From contig NZ_JBHVRO010000011.1 of the NCBI RefSeq assembly GCF_042885655.1, forward strand, positions 62,001-126,000: a DNA stretch of 64,000 nucleotides. Reading direction: 5' to 3'. Origin of the DNA: Psychrobacillus sp042885655. GTDB taxonomy: Bacteria; Bacillota; Bacilli; Bacillales_A; Planococcaceae. Both the position numbers and the translations under genes were made by a program. Shown one piece after another: positions 44,265 through 52,580 of this stretch (within the stretch, counting starts at the first letter, position 1; every line of letters starts with the position of its first letter). Below the pieces are notes generated by a model. The model was not told the origin of the DNA. It saw only the letters and a program-made list of their open reading frames with translations, and did not search any database.

Positions 44265-44857
44265 TAAATAAAAGAATGGCTAAAATAGAAAGAATGACAA
44301 ATGAAACAAAGGTACTTGTTGAAATAGATTTAGATGGCGAAGGAAAAGCAGTAATTGATACTGGCGTTCCTTTTATGGACCATATGCTCGATTTATTTAC
44401 GAAACATGGATTATTTAATGCAACAATAAAAGCAAATGGCGATACACATATCGATGATCATCATACTACAGAGGACATTGGAATCGTACTGGGTCAAGCA
44501 GTGAAAGAGGCATTAGGAGATAAAAAAAGTATTAAGCGATATGGAAATGCATTTGTACCAATGGATGATGCACTAGCACAAGTAGTGATTGATATTTCCA
44601 ACCGACCGCATTTAGAATTCCGTGCTCAATTCCCGACACAAAAAGTAGGGAATTTCGATACTGAGCTTGTCCATGAGTTTCTTTGGAAATTCGCACTGGA
44701 AGCTCGTATGAATGTGCATGTCATTGTACATTACGGAATGAATACACATCATATGATTGAAGCAATTTTCAAAGCATTAGCACGAGCGATTGATGATGCT
44801 ATTACAAAAGACGAACGTGTGAAAGGTGTCCCTTCCACAAAAGGACTTCTTACATAA
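44261..44857 (+). CDS. hisB: Imidazoleglycerol-phosphate dehydratase
   Basis: A 198-residue monofunctional HisB, which dehydrates imidazole glycerol phosphate with manganese. The metal-binding repeats are DHMLDLFTKHG and DDHHTTEDIGIVLG (about 66-79), with HHMIEAIFKALARA near the C terminus. The TTG at 44261 lies seven bases after AAGGAGG and overlaps the hisD stop; an ATG five codons later has no site. The next gene is hisA, only 18 bases downstream, where hisH would normally stand. Confidence 0.95.
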   Translation: MINKRMAKIERMTNETKVLVEIDLDGEGKAVIDTGVPFMDHMLDLFTKHGLFNATIKANGDTHIDDHHTTEDIGIVLGQAVKEALGDKKSIKRYGNAFVPMDDALAQVVIDISNRPHLEFRAQFPTQKVGNFDTELVHEFLWKFALEARMNVHVIVHYGMNTHHMIEAIFKALARAIDDAITKDERVKGVPSTKGLLT

Positions 44858-44875
44858 TAAAGGGAGAGTACCGAT

Positions 44876-45619
44876 ATGACGTCTATTCAAGTTTACCCAG
44901 CGATTGATATGAAGGGCGGAAAATGTGTCCGTCTATATCAAGGCGATTATGAGCAAGAAACTATTTACGGAGAATCTCCATTTGATATGGCTAAAAAGTT
45001 TACAGATGAGGGTGCAACTTGGATTCATCTTGTCGATTTAGATGGTGCAAAAGACGGGGAGAAAATTCATGCTCAGGAAGTAATCCGAATTGCAAAAGAG
45101 CTTCCTGTGAATGTGCAAATTGGTGGAGGAATTCGTTCTAAAGACGATGTCCGATTATATTTAGAAAATGGAGTGAATCGTGTCATTATTGGCAGTCTTG
45201 CGATATCACAACCGGAAACAGTTGCAGATTTAATCAATGAGTTTGGTGGAGAAAGAATTGTTATTGGACTTGATGCTAAAGATGGAATGGTGGCTACACA
45301 TGGTTGGTTAGAAACATCTACACAATCAGCCGTTGAAGTTGGACAGTATTTTGCCTCAAAAGGTGTTAAACATGTCATTTTCACTGACATTGCAACAGAT
45401 GGCACGCTTCAAGGACCAAATTTAGTTGCAAACAAAGAGCTTGCAGAAGCAACTGGACTTTCCATTATCGTATCAGGAGGAATTAGCTCACTAGAAGATA
45501 TCGGCGACGTTGCAAAGCTAGCGAAAGAAACAACAGTCCGTGGCGTAATAACGGGAAAAGCATTATATAATAATCGGTTTACTTTGACAGAAGCTTTGCA
45601 GGAGGTTACGAAATGGTAA
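44876..45619 (+). CDS. hisA: ProFAR isomerase HisA
   Basis: A 247-residue TIM-barrel enzyme converting ProFAR to PRFAR. The catalytic acidic pair is in YPAIDMKGGKCVRL (Asp11 or nearby) and HVIFTDIATDGTLQG (about 164-178); phosphate-binding loops are IGGGIRSKDD (about 81-90) and IVSGGISSLED. AAAGGGAGAG precedes the ATG. It overlaps hisF by seven bases. Confidence 0.96.
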   Translation: MTSIQVYPAIDMKGGKCVRLYQGDYEQETIYGESPFDMAKKFTDEGATWIHLVDLDGAKDGEKIHAQEVIRIAKELPVNVQIGGGIRSKDDVRLYLENGVNRVIIGSLAISQPETVADLINEFGGERIVIGLDAKDGMVATHGWLETSTQSAVEVGQYFASKGVKHVIFTDIATDGTLQGPNLVANKELAEATGLSIIVSGGISSLEDIGDVAKLAKETTVRGVITGKALYNNRFTLTEALQEVTKW

Positions 45620-46368
45620 AGAAGATCATTCCTTGTCTTGACGTGAAAGATGGACGAGTTGTTAAAGGGGTTCAATTTGTAGGATTAAGAGACGCTGGAG
45701 ATCCTGTAGAACTAGCTGCATTTTATGATAAAGAAGGTGCGGACGAGCTAGTATTTTTAGATATATCGGCTTCGATAGAAGGCCGTGAAACTATGATTGA
45801 TGTCGTGAAAAAGACAGCGGAAAAAATTTCAATTCCTCTAATCGTTGGTGGTGGTATTCGTACGACAGAAAATATGCAGCAATTATTAGATGCAGGAGCA
45901 AGTAAGGTTTCGATTAATAGTGCAGCTATTAATAATCCATCTCTTATTACAAACGGTGCAAAATTATTTGGTTCTAATAAAATCATTGTCGCAATCGACG
46001 TAAAATGGTCCGAGAAGGATCAAGAGTGGTTTGTTTATACACATGGGGGACAAAAGAAAACAGAATGGAAAGTAGTTGACTGGTCAAAAGAAGTAGAAAA
46101 ACTCGGGGCTGGAGAAATTTTACTTACAAGTATGGATCGTGATGGTGAAAAAGATGGGTACGATATTGCAGTTACCAAACTTGTAAAAGATGCTGTTTCA
46201 ATTCCAGTGACTGCTAGTGGCGGAGCTGGAAATGTGGAACATATTTTATCTGCCTTTACAGAAGCTAATGCGAATGCTGCACTAGCTGCTTCCATTTTTC
46301 ATTTTAAAGAAACAAGTGTACGTGAAGTGAAAAATTACGTCCGTGAAAGAGGAGTAGAGGTAAAATGA
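45613..46368 (+). CDS. hisF: Imidazole glycerol phosphate synthase subunit HisF
   Basis: A 251-residue TIM-barrel synthase that closes the imidazole ring from PRFAR and ammonia, releasing AICAR. Catalytic acidic residues are in IIPCLDVKDGRVVKG (Asp10) and ILLTSMDRDGEKDGYD (about 170-185); phosphate loops are VGGGIRTTE and ASGGAGNVE. In nearly all bacteria HisF needs HisH to supply ammonia from glutamine, and hisH is absent from this operon. GGAGG precedes the ATG inside hisA. Confidence 0.96.
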   Translation: MVKKIIPCLDVKDGRVVKGVQFVGLRDAGDPVELAAFYDKEGADELVFLDISASIEGRETMIDVVKKTAEKISIPLIVGGGIRTTENMQQLLDAGASKVSINSAAINNPSLITNGAKLFGSNKIIVAIDVKWSEKDQEWFVYTHGGQKKTEWKVVDWSKEVEKLGAGEILLTSMDRDGEKDGYDIAVTKLVKDAVSIPVTASGGAGNVEHILSAFTEANANAALAASIFHFKETSVREVKNYVRERGVEVK

Positions 46369-46991
46369 AAAAATTGAAATTTGATAAAAAAGGACTTATC
46401 CCTGTTATTGTTCAACATGCTCTAACAAGAGAGGTATTAACCCTTGCATATATGAATAAAGAAGCGTATACAAAAACAGTAGAAACGAAGGAAACTTGGT
46501 TCTTCAGTAGAAGTAGACAGGAATTATGGCATAAAGGGGAAACTTCCGGAAATACGCAACAAGTCATTTCGATTCGAAAAGATTGTGATTCTGACGCGCT
46601 AGTGGTCGAAGTATTGCCAAATGGAGCAGCCTGTCACACTGGGGAAGAAACTTGCTTCCACAATACAGTTGAGAAATTTGCAGATACTGTTGGCTACAAT
46701 GTAATTACTTCTTTGATTCAAATTATTGAAGAGAGAGAAAGAGAAATGCCAGAAGGAGCATACACTACTTATTTATTTGAAAAAGGTGTAGATAAAATAT
46801 GTAAGAAGGTTGGGGAAGAGTCTGCTGAAGTGATTATCGCTTCTAAAAATAATGACGGCGAAGAATTGAAGTGGGAAGCAGCGGATCTTATTTACCACAT
46901 GCTAGTGCTCTTGCAAAATCAAAAAGTAAGCTTCTATGACCTTTTACAAGTATTGCAAAAAAGACATGAGAGTAAAACACATAAAAAATAA
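46365..46991 (+). CDS. hisI: Bifunctional HisIE (cyclohydrolase / pyrophosphohydrolase)
   Basis: A 208-residue fusion. Residues 1-115 are PR-AMP cyclohydrolase, with AYMNKEAY, TWFFSRSRQELWHKGETSG, and the zinc-site CDSDAL / CHTGEETCF. Residues 120-208 are PR-ATP pyrophosphatase, with the EESAEVIIASKN helix and EAADLIYHMLVLL. The two catalyse steps 2 and 3 of the pathway. It overlaps hisF by four bases and is last in the operon. Confidence 0.95.
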   Translation: MKKLKFDKKGLIPVIVQHALTREVLTLAYMNKEAYTKTVETKETWFFSRSRQELWHKGETSGNTQQVISIRKDCDSDALVVEVLPNGAACHTGEETCFHNTVEKFADTVGYNVITSLIQIIEEREREMPEGAYTTYLFEKGVDKICKKVGEESAEVIIASKNNDGEELKWEAADLIYHMLVLLQNQKVSFYDLLQVLQKRHESKTHKK

Positions 46992-47019
46992 TTGTTTATG
47001 ATATACTGAAGAATATACT
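46992..47019 (+). promoter_or_regulatory. Promoter of the TPR gene leader
   Basis: TTGTTT (46992-46997) and TATACT (47014-47019), spacer 16. Transcription would start near 47025, exactly where the first strand of the leader helix begins. Confidence 0.6.
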
Positions 47020-47020
47020 G

Positions 47021-47126
47021 ATAAGGGACGTTAAAGCCTCTAGCAGGTGAATGCTACAAACTTTTATCAAGCAGGGTTGATAAAAAATGGGTTCACTTAC
47101 GCAAGGCGTTGAGATACGTTCCTTAT
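47021..47126 (+). ncRNA. Structured 5' leader RNA, class not recognised
   Basis: An 11-bp closing helix with one G-T pair joins 47021-47031 (ATAAGGGACGT) and 47116-47126 (ACGTTCCTTAT). Inside, GCCT (47036-47039) can pair with AGGC (47104-47107), AGGTGAA (47045-47051) with TTCACTT (47092-47098), and TTTTATCA (47062-47069) with TGATAAAA (47078-47085). A competing hairpin TAGCA/TGCTA (47041-47056) excludes the AGGTGAA pairing. A ribosome binding site and the TPR gene follow 20 bases on. It fits none of the common riboswitch or T-box consensuses I know. Confidence 0.6.
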
Positions 47127-47145
47127 TATTTTTCGGAGGATTATC

Positions 47146-48672
47146 TTGAATAAAAAAAGTAAAAAGATATTAAAAGAAAATATTATTTCATTTTTGCCTA
47201 CAGGCGAATACTACTATAAAAAAGCATTAGATGAGCTTCAAAAAGAACAATATGAAAAAGCACATAAATATTTAAAAAGAGCTGTAGATTTAAGTCCGGA
47301 TGATCCATTAATTTTAATGCAATATGCCATCTTACAAATGGAATTAGATAACTTTGACTTTGCACATGAACTTCTAAGAAAAGCACATGATATTGATCCT
47401 AAAGAGTCAGAAATTGTTTTTTTCCTGTCCGAAGTAAATGCACATTTAGGCAATTTCATGGATGCCAATAGATTTGCAAGATTGTATTTAGAAATCGATA
47501 TTCGCGGAGAGTATACAGAAGAAGCAATGGAAATAGTAGACTTCACTGAGCAAGAAGATTTGGAATCATTGGAAATGGAGAGTCCGTCTAGTGAAGCTCT
47601 TTTTCTTCAGGAAAAATCCCGACGTTTAATGGAGCAAGGAAAATTTCCTGAAGCTGTAGAATTGTTGGAATCATTGATAATTGATAATCCTGACTTTTGG
47701 GCAGCTTACAATAACTTGGCACTCGCTTATTTCTATATAGGAGAAGAAGAGCAAGCAAAAGCCTTACTTCATCAAGTTTTAAGTGAAAATAGAGGCAATA
47801 TTCATGCGCTATGTAATTTAGCTGTTATTCATTATTATGAAAAAAATACAGAAGAATTAGAAGAAATTAGTGATTTCCTATCTAAGATTAATCCCTACTT
47901 TATCGAGCATCGATATAAAATGGGTGCAACTTTCGCATTAATTGGAAAATATGAAGAAGCTTTTAAATGGTTACGAAGCTTACAACGAAAAGGCTTTGAA
48001 GGGGACCCTGGATTTTATTTTTGGTTAGCTCATTCTGCATACTTTGCGGGGCATGAGGAAATTGCGCGAAATGCTTGGAAGACACTTCTCAAACTAGATC
48101 CAGAAAAAGCGGGATTCGAGCCATGGTTACCTCAAATGAAAGATATAAACTCCCATGGGTCAGAACATCAAAAAGAATTCATTTTGGAGAAGCTTCAAAG
48201 TAAACATGTAAGTGAACGAATCTTTGGCTTTTATTTGTTAGGAAAATCGAAGCATCGGCAAGAAATAATTTCTCATCCTCAATGGATTAAAGTAGAAGAA
48301 TTGAGTACGATGGAGAAATTATTTTTAGCACAATCACTAGGACATTCATTTGATGAAAAGTCTGTCGCAGAAAAAGCCTTTGTACGAGCAATTGCTGCAA
48401 CAGATTTGTTATATGAAAAATATAAACCCCTTGCGCAATCAGCTACTTACTTGTTTCAAATGTGGTTTATGTTGATAGAACGTGCGCTAGAAAAGGGATA
48501 TGGCTTCAAAAATCCAAAAGCATTAGCAGCTGCAACTGAGTATATGTTTGAATCATCACGTTCCAAAAATGTGACGAAAAAGTATTTTGCGGATCAGTAT
48601 GGGATTACTACAAATACCTTGACCAAATATGTCAATGAACTAATTCAGTTTTTGCCGCTATTTGATGCATAA
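47146..48672 (+). CDS. TPR repeat protein (YvcD-like)
   Basis: A 508-residue protein with tetratricopeptide repeats in the N-terminal ~300 residues: ALDELQKEQYEKAHKYLKRA, PLILMQYAILQMELDNFDFA, and WAAYNNLALAYFYIGEEEQA. The C-terminal ~70 residues contain a helix-turn-helix-like stretch (KKYFADQYGITTNTLTKYV). It is presumably a scaffold; function unknown. The start is TTG at 47146, five bases after CGGAGGA. The position before trxB matches yvcD of B. subtilis. Expression probably depends on the structured leader. Confidence 0.8.
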   Translation: MNKKSKKILKENIISFLPTGEYYYKKALDELQKEQYEKAHKYLKRAVDLSPDDPLILMQYAILQMELDNFDFAHELLRKAHDIDPKESEIVFFLSEVNAHLGNFMDANRFARLYLEIDIRGEYTEEAMEIVDFTEQEDLESLEMESPSSEALFLQEKSRRLMEQGKFPEAVELLESLIIDNPDFWAAYNNLALAYFYIGEEEQAKALLHQVLSENRGNIHALCNLAVIHYYEKNTEELEEISDFLSKINPYFIEHRYKMGATFALIGKYEEAFKWLRSLQRKGFEGDPGFYFWLAHSAYFAGHEEIARNAWKTLLKLDPEKAGFEPWLPQMKDINSHGSEHQKEFILEKLQSKHVSERIFGFYLLGKSKHRQEIISHPQWIKVEELSTMEKLFLAQSLGHSFDEKSVAEKAFVRAIAATDLLYEKYKPLAQSATYLFQMWFMLIERALEKGYGFKNPKALAAATEYMFESSRSKNVTKKYFADQYGITTNTLTKYVNELIQFLPLFDA

Positions 48673-48742
48673 GCAAAATAGTTGAAGCAAGTACAAAAAT
48701 CCTATAGATTGAGTGTTAGTAGAATTGTAGGGGGAATTAGCA

Positions 48743-49693
48743 ATGACTGAAGAAAAAATTTATGATGTAATAATAATTGGAGCTGGACCTGCGGGGATGA
48801 CTGCCGCTGTATATACTTCTCGTGCCAATCTTTCAACGCTTATGATTGAACGCGGAATTCCTGGTGGACAAATGGCGAACACAGAAGAAGTAGAAAACTA
48901 TCCAGGTTTTGAAACGATTTTAGGACCTGAACTTTCTACAAAAATGTTCGATCATGCAAAGAAATTCGGTGCTGAGTATGCATACGGTGACGTTGCAGAA
49001 ATCGTAGATGGCGAACAATATAAAACGGTAAAAGTAAGTGGAAAAGAATATAAAGCATTAGCGGTAATTATTTCATCTGGTGCTGAATATAAGAAAATGG
49101 GAATTCCAGGAGAATCGGAACTTGGAGGACGCGGAGTAAGTTATTGCGCGGTCTGTGATGGTGCATTCTTTAAAGGAAAAAGACTTGTTGTTGTAGGCGG
49201 CGGAGATTCTGCTGTTGAAGAAGGTGCGTTTTTGACTAAGTTTGCAGAAAAAGTAACGATTGTTCACCGTCGCGATGCACTACGTGCTCAAAAGATTCTA
49301 CAAGATCGTGCATTTGCCAATGAAAAAATCGACTTTATTTGGAATACTACATTAAAAGAAATTAATGGCAAAGACGGAAAAGTAGCTGGCGTGAAATTGG
49401 TCTCTACAGTAGATGGGTCTGAACGAGATTTCGAAACAGACGGAGTTTTTGTATACGTAGGAATGTTACCGTTAACAAAACCATTCAAGAACTTAGGTAT
49501 CTTAAATGATAATGGATATATCGTTACGAATGAAAAAATGGAAACATCTGTACCTGGAATTTTTGGCGCTGGGGACGTACGCGAAAAAATGCTACGACAA
49601 ATTGTTACTGCAACTGGAGATGGCAGTATAGCTGCTCAAGCTGCACAACATTATATTGAAAACCTAAAAGATAAAAATACTGCAAACGTATAA
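48743..49693 (+). CDS. trxB: Thioredoxin reductase
   Basis: A 316-residue NADPH-dependent flavoprotein that reduces thioredoxin. The FAD site is IIGAGPAGM (residues 11-19), the redox pair is Cys135-Ala-Val-Cys138, the NADPH fold is GGGDSAVEEG (about 152-161), and the C-terminal FAD motif is GIFGAGDVRE. AGGGGG precedes the ATG. It follows the TPR gene after 70 bases, and a terminator lies 100 bases downstream. Confidence 0.96.
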   Translation: MTEEKIYDVIIIGAGPAGMTAAVYTSRANLSTLMIERGIPGGQMANTEEVENYPGFETILGPELSTKMFDHAKKFGAEYAYGDVAEIVDGEQYKTVKVSGKEYKALAVIISSGAEYKKMGIPGESELGGRGVSYCAVCDGAFFKGKRLVVVGGGDSAVEEGAFLTKFAEKVTIVHRRDALRAQKILQDRAFANEKIDFIWNTTLKEINGKDGKVAGVKLVSTVDGSERDFETDGVFVYVGMLPLTKPFKNLGILNDNGYIVTNEKMETSVPGIFGAGDVREKMLRQIVTATGDGSIAAQAAQHYIENLKDKNTANV

Positions 49694-49790
49694 CTTAATG
49701 TTATTTTAATCCAATTGTAACCTTATTGAAATAAATAAGGTGTATATTAAGGAGTATAAATACCCCTTTTTATATAAGCAATATTTGGAC

Positions 49791-49831
49791 AGGCTGTTTC
49801 TCGATTTCAATCGATGAAGCAGCCTCTTTTT
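49791..49831 (+). terminator. Terminator of trxB
   Basis: AGGCTG (49791-49796) with CAGCCT (49820-49825), further pairs TTC/GAA and CGAT/ATCG, followed by CTTTTT. Confidence 0.85.
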
Positions 49832-49890
49832 GAGTGTTATAAGAAAATGTAAACTATTCGTAACTGTCTAGACTCCAATGTCTGTGCTAT

Positions 49891-50023
49891 GAGAGTACTT
49901 TCCGCCAATGCGAGAGCAATTCGCTTTAGCGAGATCGTTAACGGCAGATACGAGAGCACTCTTCGCCAATGCGAGAGCAATCCACTTTAACGAGAGCGTT
50001 AACGACCTATACGAGAGCATTCC
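49891..50023. repeat. 21-bp phased intergenic repeat, block 2
   Basis: Units starting GAGAGC, GAGAGT or GAGATC lie at 49891, 49912, 49931, 49952, 49973, 49992 and 50013, spaced 21, 19, 21, 21, 19 and 21 bp. They form two 61-bp super-repeats (49891-49951 and 49952-50012), about 80% alike. The block sits between the trxB terminator and yvcI. Confidence 0.9.
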
Positions 50024-50085
50024 ATAAAACTCTCCCGGTAATAGTGTAGCCAATGTTTTTTTCGACGAGTAACCGCAGGAGCCAA

Positions 50086-50137
50086 TGTTTCGTCCCAAGC
50101 ACTCGGAAATTAGAGAAGAACAAGGGGTTCTTAAAGG
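50086..50137. repeat. Dispersed repeat related to 34982-35032
   Basis: TGTTTCGTCCCAAGCACTC and the following 30 bases resemble the copy at 35.0 kb. It lies about 75 bp before yvcI. A partial further copy (CAATGTTTTTTTCG) precedes it at about 50051-50064. Confidence 0.6.
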
Positions 50138-50211
50138 GCAGTTGCGCATTTCAAATGAATTTCATGTATAATATTTAATAATAAGTATAGATAGTTTTGG
50201 AGTGATTATTC

Positions 50212-50709
50212 TTGCAGCGAATCGCAAATTTACTCATATGCAAAGACGGGCAAGTTCTTTTATTGAAAAAGCCTAGAAGAAACTGGTACGTTGCCCCAGG
50301 AGGAAAAATGGAAGTTGGTGAATCCATTCTTAATTCTGCTATTAGAGAGTTTACAGAAGAGACGAATACGATTCCAATCGATCCTCATTTAAAGGGAATA
50401 TATACAATGGTTATAGAAGAAAACGGTAACCAAATAGATGAGTGGATGCTATTTACATTTGTCGCAAAAGATTTAGAAGGAACTCCTTTTCAAGAAACAA
50501 AAGAAGGCATCTTAGAATGGCATCCAGTAGAAGAATTACATGTATTACCTATGGCAGAAGGAGATCGAACGAATCTGCTATTTGCTGTTCGAGAGCAAGG
50601 AATACAATATGGTACATTTGTATACACACAAGACTTTACGTTAATAAAAGAAACGATTCAACAGTCAGTGGAGGGAGAAGTAAACAATGGAAAGTCAGCA
50701 AAAGCTTGA
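50212..50709 (+). CDS. yvcI: NUDIX hydrolase YvcI
   Basis: A 165-residue NUDIX protein with GGKMEVGESILNSAIREFTEETN (about residues 28-50), a complete box. In B. subtilis the gene lies directly before rapZ (yvcJ), as here. Substrate not established; a nucleotide-diphosphate clean-up role is assumed. The start is TTG at 50212, seven bases after GGAGTG. It overlaps rapZ by 23 bases. Confidence 0.9.
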   Translation: MQRIANLLICKDGQVLLLKKPRRNWYVAPGGKMEVGESILNSAIREFTEETNTIPIDPHLKGIYTMVIEENGNQIDEWMLFTFVAKDLEGTPFQETKEGILEWHPVEELHVLPMAEGDRTNLLFAVREQGIQYGTFVYTQDFTLIKETIQQSVEGEVNNGKSAKA

Positions 50710-51571
50710 AACTGAAGTGGTTATTATCACTGGTATGTCGGGGGCAGGAAAGACTGTAGCGATTCAAAGCTTTGAAGACCTTGGCTATTATTGTATCGAT
50801 AATTTACCTCCAGAACTTTTAGGTACATTTATCAATTTAATGATAGATTCCAATAAACAACCTCGTAATATTGCAGCTGTAATGGATTTACGAGGGGGAG
50901 AAATGTTTCATACTTTAGTTGATTCGGTTAATAGACTTCAGGAAGCAACTTCTGTTACTCCTAAAGTTTTATTCCTAGACGCGGAAGATGAAGCTTTAGT
51001 GAGAAGGTATAAAGAAACTAGGAGATCTCATCCACTAGCGAACTCTGGACTTCCTTTAGATGGGATAAAAAAAGAAAGAGAGTTATTATCTGATTTAAAA
51101 GGAAGGGCACAATTCATTTATAATACATCCAAAATGAAACCTCGTGAACTACGTGAAAAAATACAAGATGAATTTTCTGCAAAAGGAAGTAAGGTTTTTA
51201 CTGTAAATGTCATGTCATTTGGCTTTAAACATGGCATTCCTATTGATGCGGATTTAGTATTTGACGTTCGTTTTCTCCCAAATCCTTATTATATAGAGGA
51301 ATTACGATTGAAGTCGGGATTAGATGAGGAAGTTTCTAGTTATGTTTTAAAATGGGGTGACACAAAAACGTTAATTGAAAAGTTAACAGACTTGTTTTTA
51401 TTTATGATTCCTCAATATAAACGGGAAGGTAAAACCCAACTTGTCATTGCATTTGGATGTACTGGTGGACAACACCGATCAGTTACACTTGCAGAATACT
51501 TTGGAAAACAATTAAAAGCAGACGATAAAACGATTATTACGCACAGAGATGTTACAATAAGAAAGGAATGA
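50687..51571 (+). CDS. rapZ: RNase adapter / nucleotide-binding protein RapZ (YvcJ)
   Basis: A 294-residue P-loop protein with Walker A GMSGAGKT (residues 16-23), the YYCIDNLPPEL segment, and the C-terminal FGCTGGQHRSV motif typical of the family. In enterobacteria RapZ controls glmS through small RNAs; in B. subtilis YvcJ hydrolyses GTP and affects competence. GGAGGGAG lies before the ATG. It is in the fixed order yvcI-rapZ-yvcK-whiA-crh, and shares the window with ComK and HPrK. Confidence 0.92.
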   Translation: MESQQKLETEVVIITGMSGAGKTVAIQSFEDLGYYCIDNLPPELLGTFINLMIDSNKQPRNIAAVMDLRGGEMFHTLVDSVNRLQEATSVTPKVLFLDAEDEALVRRYKETRRSHPLANSGLPLDGIKKERELLSDLKGRAQFIYNTSKMKPRELREKIQDEFSAKGSKVFTVNVMSFGFKHGIPIDADLVFDVRFLPNPYYIEELRLKSGLDEEVSSYVLKWGDTKTLIEKLTDLFLFMIPQYKREGKTQLVIAFGCTGGQHRSVTLAEYFGKQLKADDKTIITHRDVTIRKE

Positions 51572-51575
51572 AGTA

Positions 51576-52535
51576 ATGAATCGTACACAACACCAAAAGA
51601 AAATAGTAATAATTGGTGGGGGTACGGGATTATCAACTTTACTTCGTGGTTTAAAGAAATTTCCAATCGATATTACAGCAATTGTTACTGTAGCTGATGA
51701 TGGTGGAAGTTCTGGACGATTACGAGATGAATATGATATTCCACCACCTGGTGATGTTCGAAATGTTTTAGCTGCACTATCAGATGTAGAGCCTCTTGTG
51801 GAGGAAATGTTTCAGTATCGTTTTTCCAATGCCACTGAATTAGAAGGTCATTCTTTAGGGAACTTAATGTTAACTGCATTAACTTCTATTACCGGTGATT
51901 TCGCCAATGCAATTCGAGAAATGAGCCAAGTATTGAAGGTGCATGGAAAAGTACTTCCGGCTGCAAACCAGCTAGTTACACTTCATGCGCAATACGAGGA
52001 TAATGCAATAATAAGTGGAGAATCCAAAATTCCGAAGTATGGTCAGAAAATAAAAAAAGTGTTCATTACTCCCGAAGATGTGAAACCGTTACCGGAAACA
52101 CTTAAAACCATTGCAGAAGCTGATATCATAGCAATTGGACCGGGAAGCCTTTATACGAGTATTCTTCCTAACTTATTAGTAGAAGATATAAAAAAAGCAA
52201 TAATAAGTTCTAAAGCTAAGAAAGTATATATTTGTAATTTAATGACTCAAGCAGGGGAAACGAGTAATTATACTGCCTCAGATCATGTTCAAGCACTTAT
52301 CGATCATATGGGAGAAAATTTTATCGATACTGTTTTAATTAGCAAGGAAGAAATTCCTGAAAACGTGCAGTATTTATATAAACAAGAAAAAGCTTCTCCT
52401 GTTAAAATAGATGTAGAAGTATTAGAAACATTAGATATAGAAATCGTAAAGAAAGATATTTCAGTTGTGTATGATGGTGCAGTTCGCCATGATTCCATCA
52501 AAGTCGCAAAATGGCTAGTAGAGTATGCGGGTTAA
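51576..52535 (+). CDS. yvcK: YvcK family protein (GluP / CofD-like)
   Basis: A 319-residue protein of the YvcK/CofD-like fold, opening with IIGGGTGLSTLLRGLKKFPI, a nucleotide-sugar-binding loop, then DDGGSSGRLRDEY and PGSLYTSILPNLLV. YvcK binds UDP-GlcNAc and is needed for growth on gluconeogenic carbon sources and for cell shape in Bacillus. AAAGGAATGAAG precedes the ATG. It is four bases after rapZ. Confidence 0.93.
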   Translation: MNRTQHQKKIVIIGGGTGLSTLLRGLKKFPIDITAIVTVADDGGSSGRLRDEYDIPPPGDVRNVLAALSDVEPLVEEMFQYRFSNATELEGHSLGNLMLTALTSITGDFANAIREMSQVLKVHGKVLPAANQLVTLHAQYEDNAIISGESKIPKYGQKIKKVFITPEDVKPLPETLKTIAEADIIAIGPGSLYTSILPNLLVEDIKKAIISSKAKKVYICNLMTQAGETSNYTASDHVQALIDHMGENFIDTVLISKEEIPENVQYLYKQEKASPVKIDVEVLETLDIEIVKKDISVVYDGAVRHDSIKVAKWLVEYAG

Positions 52536-52580
52536 TAGAATGATCGTTAGCAGTCTCTAGCAAGAAAGGGGGAAACGGAT

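Noticed and set aside
47021..47126. GEMM-type (c-di-GMP-I) riboswitch
   Set aside because: GGGACGTTAAAGCC resembles part of that motif, but the rest of the consensus (GAAA tetraloop and receptor, GGTAGCC) is absent.
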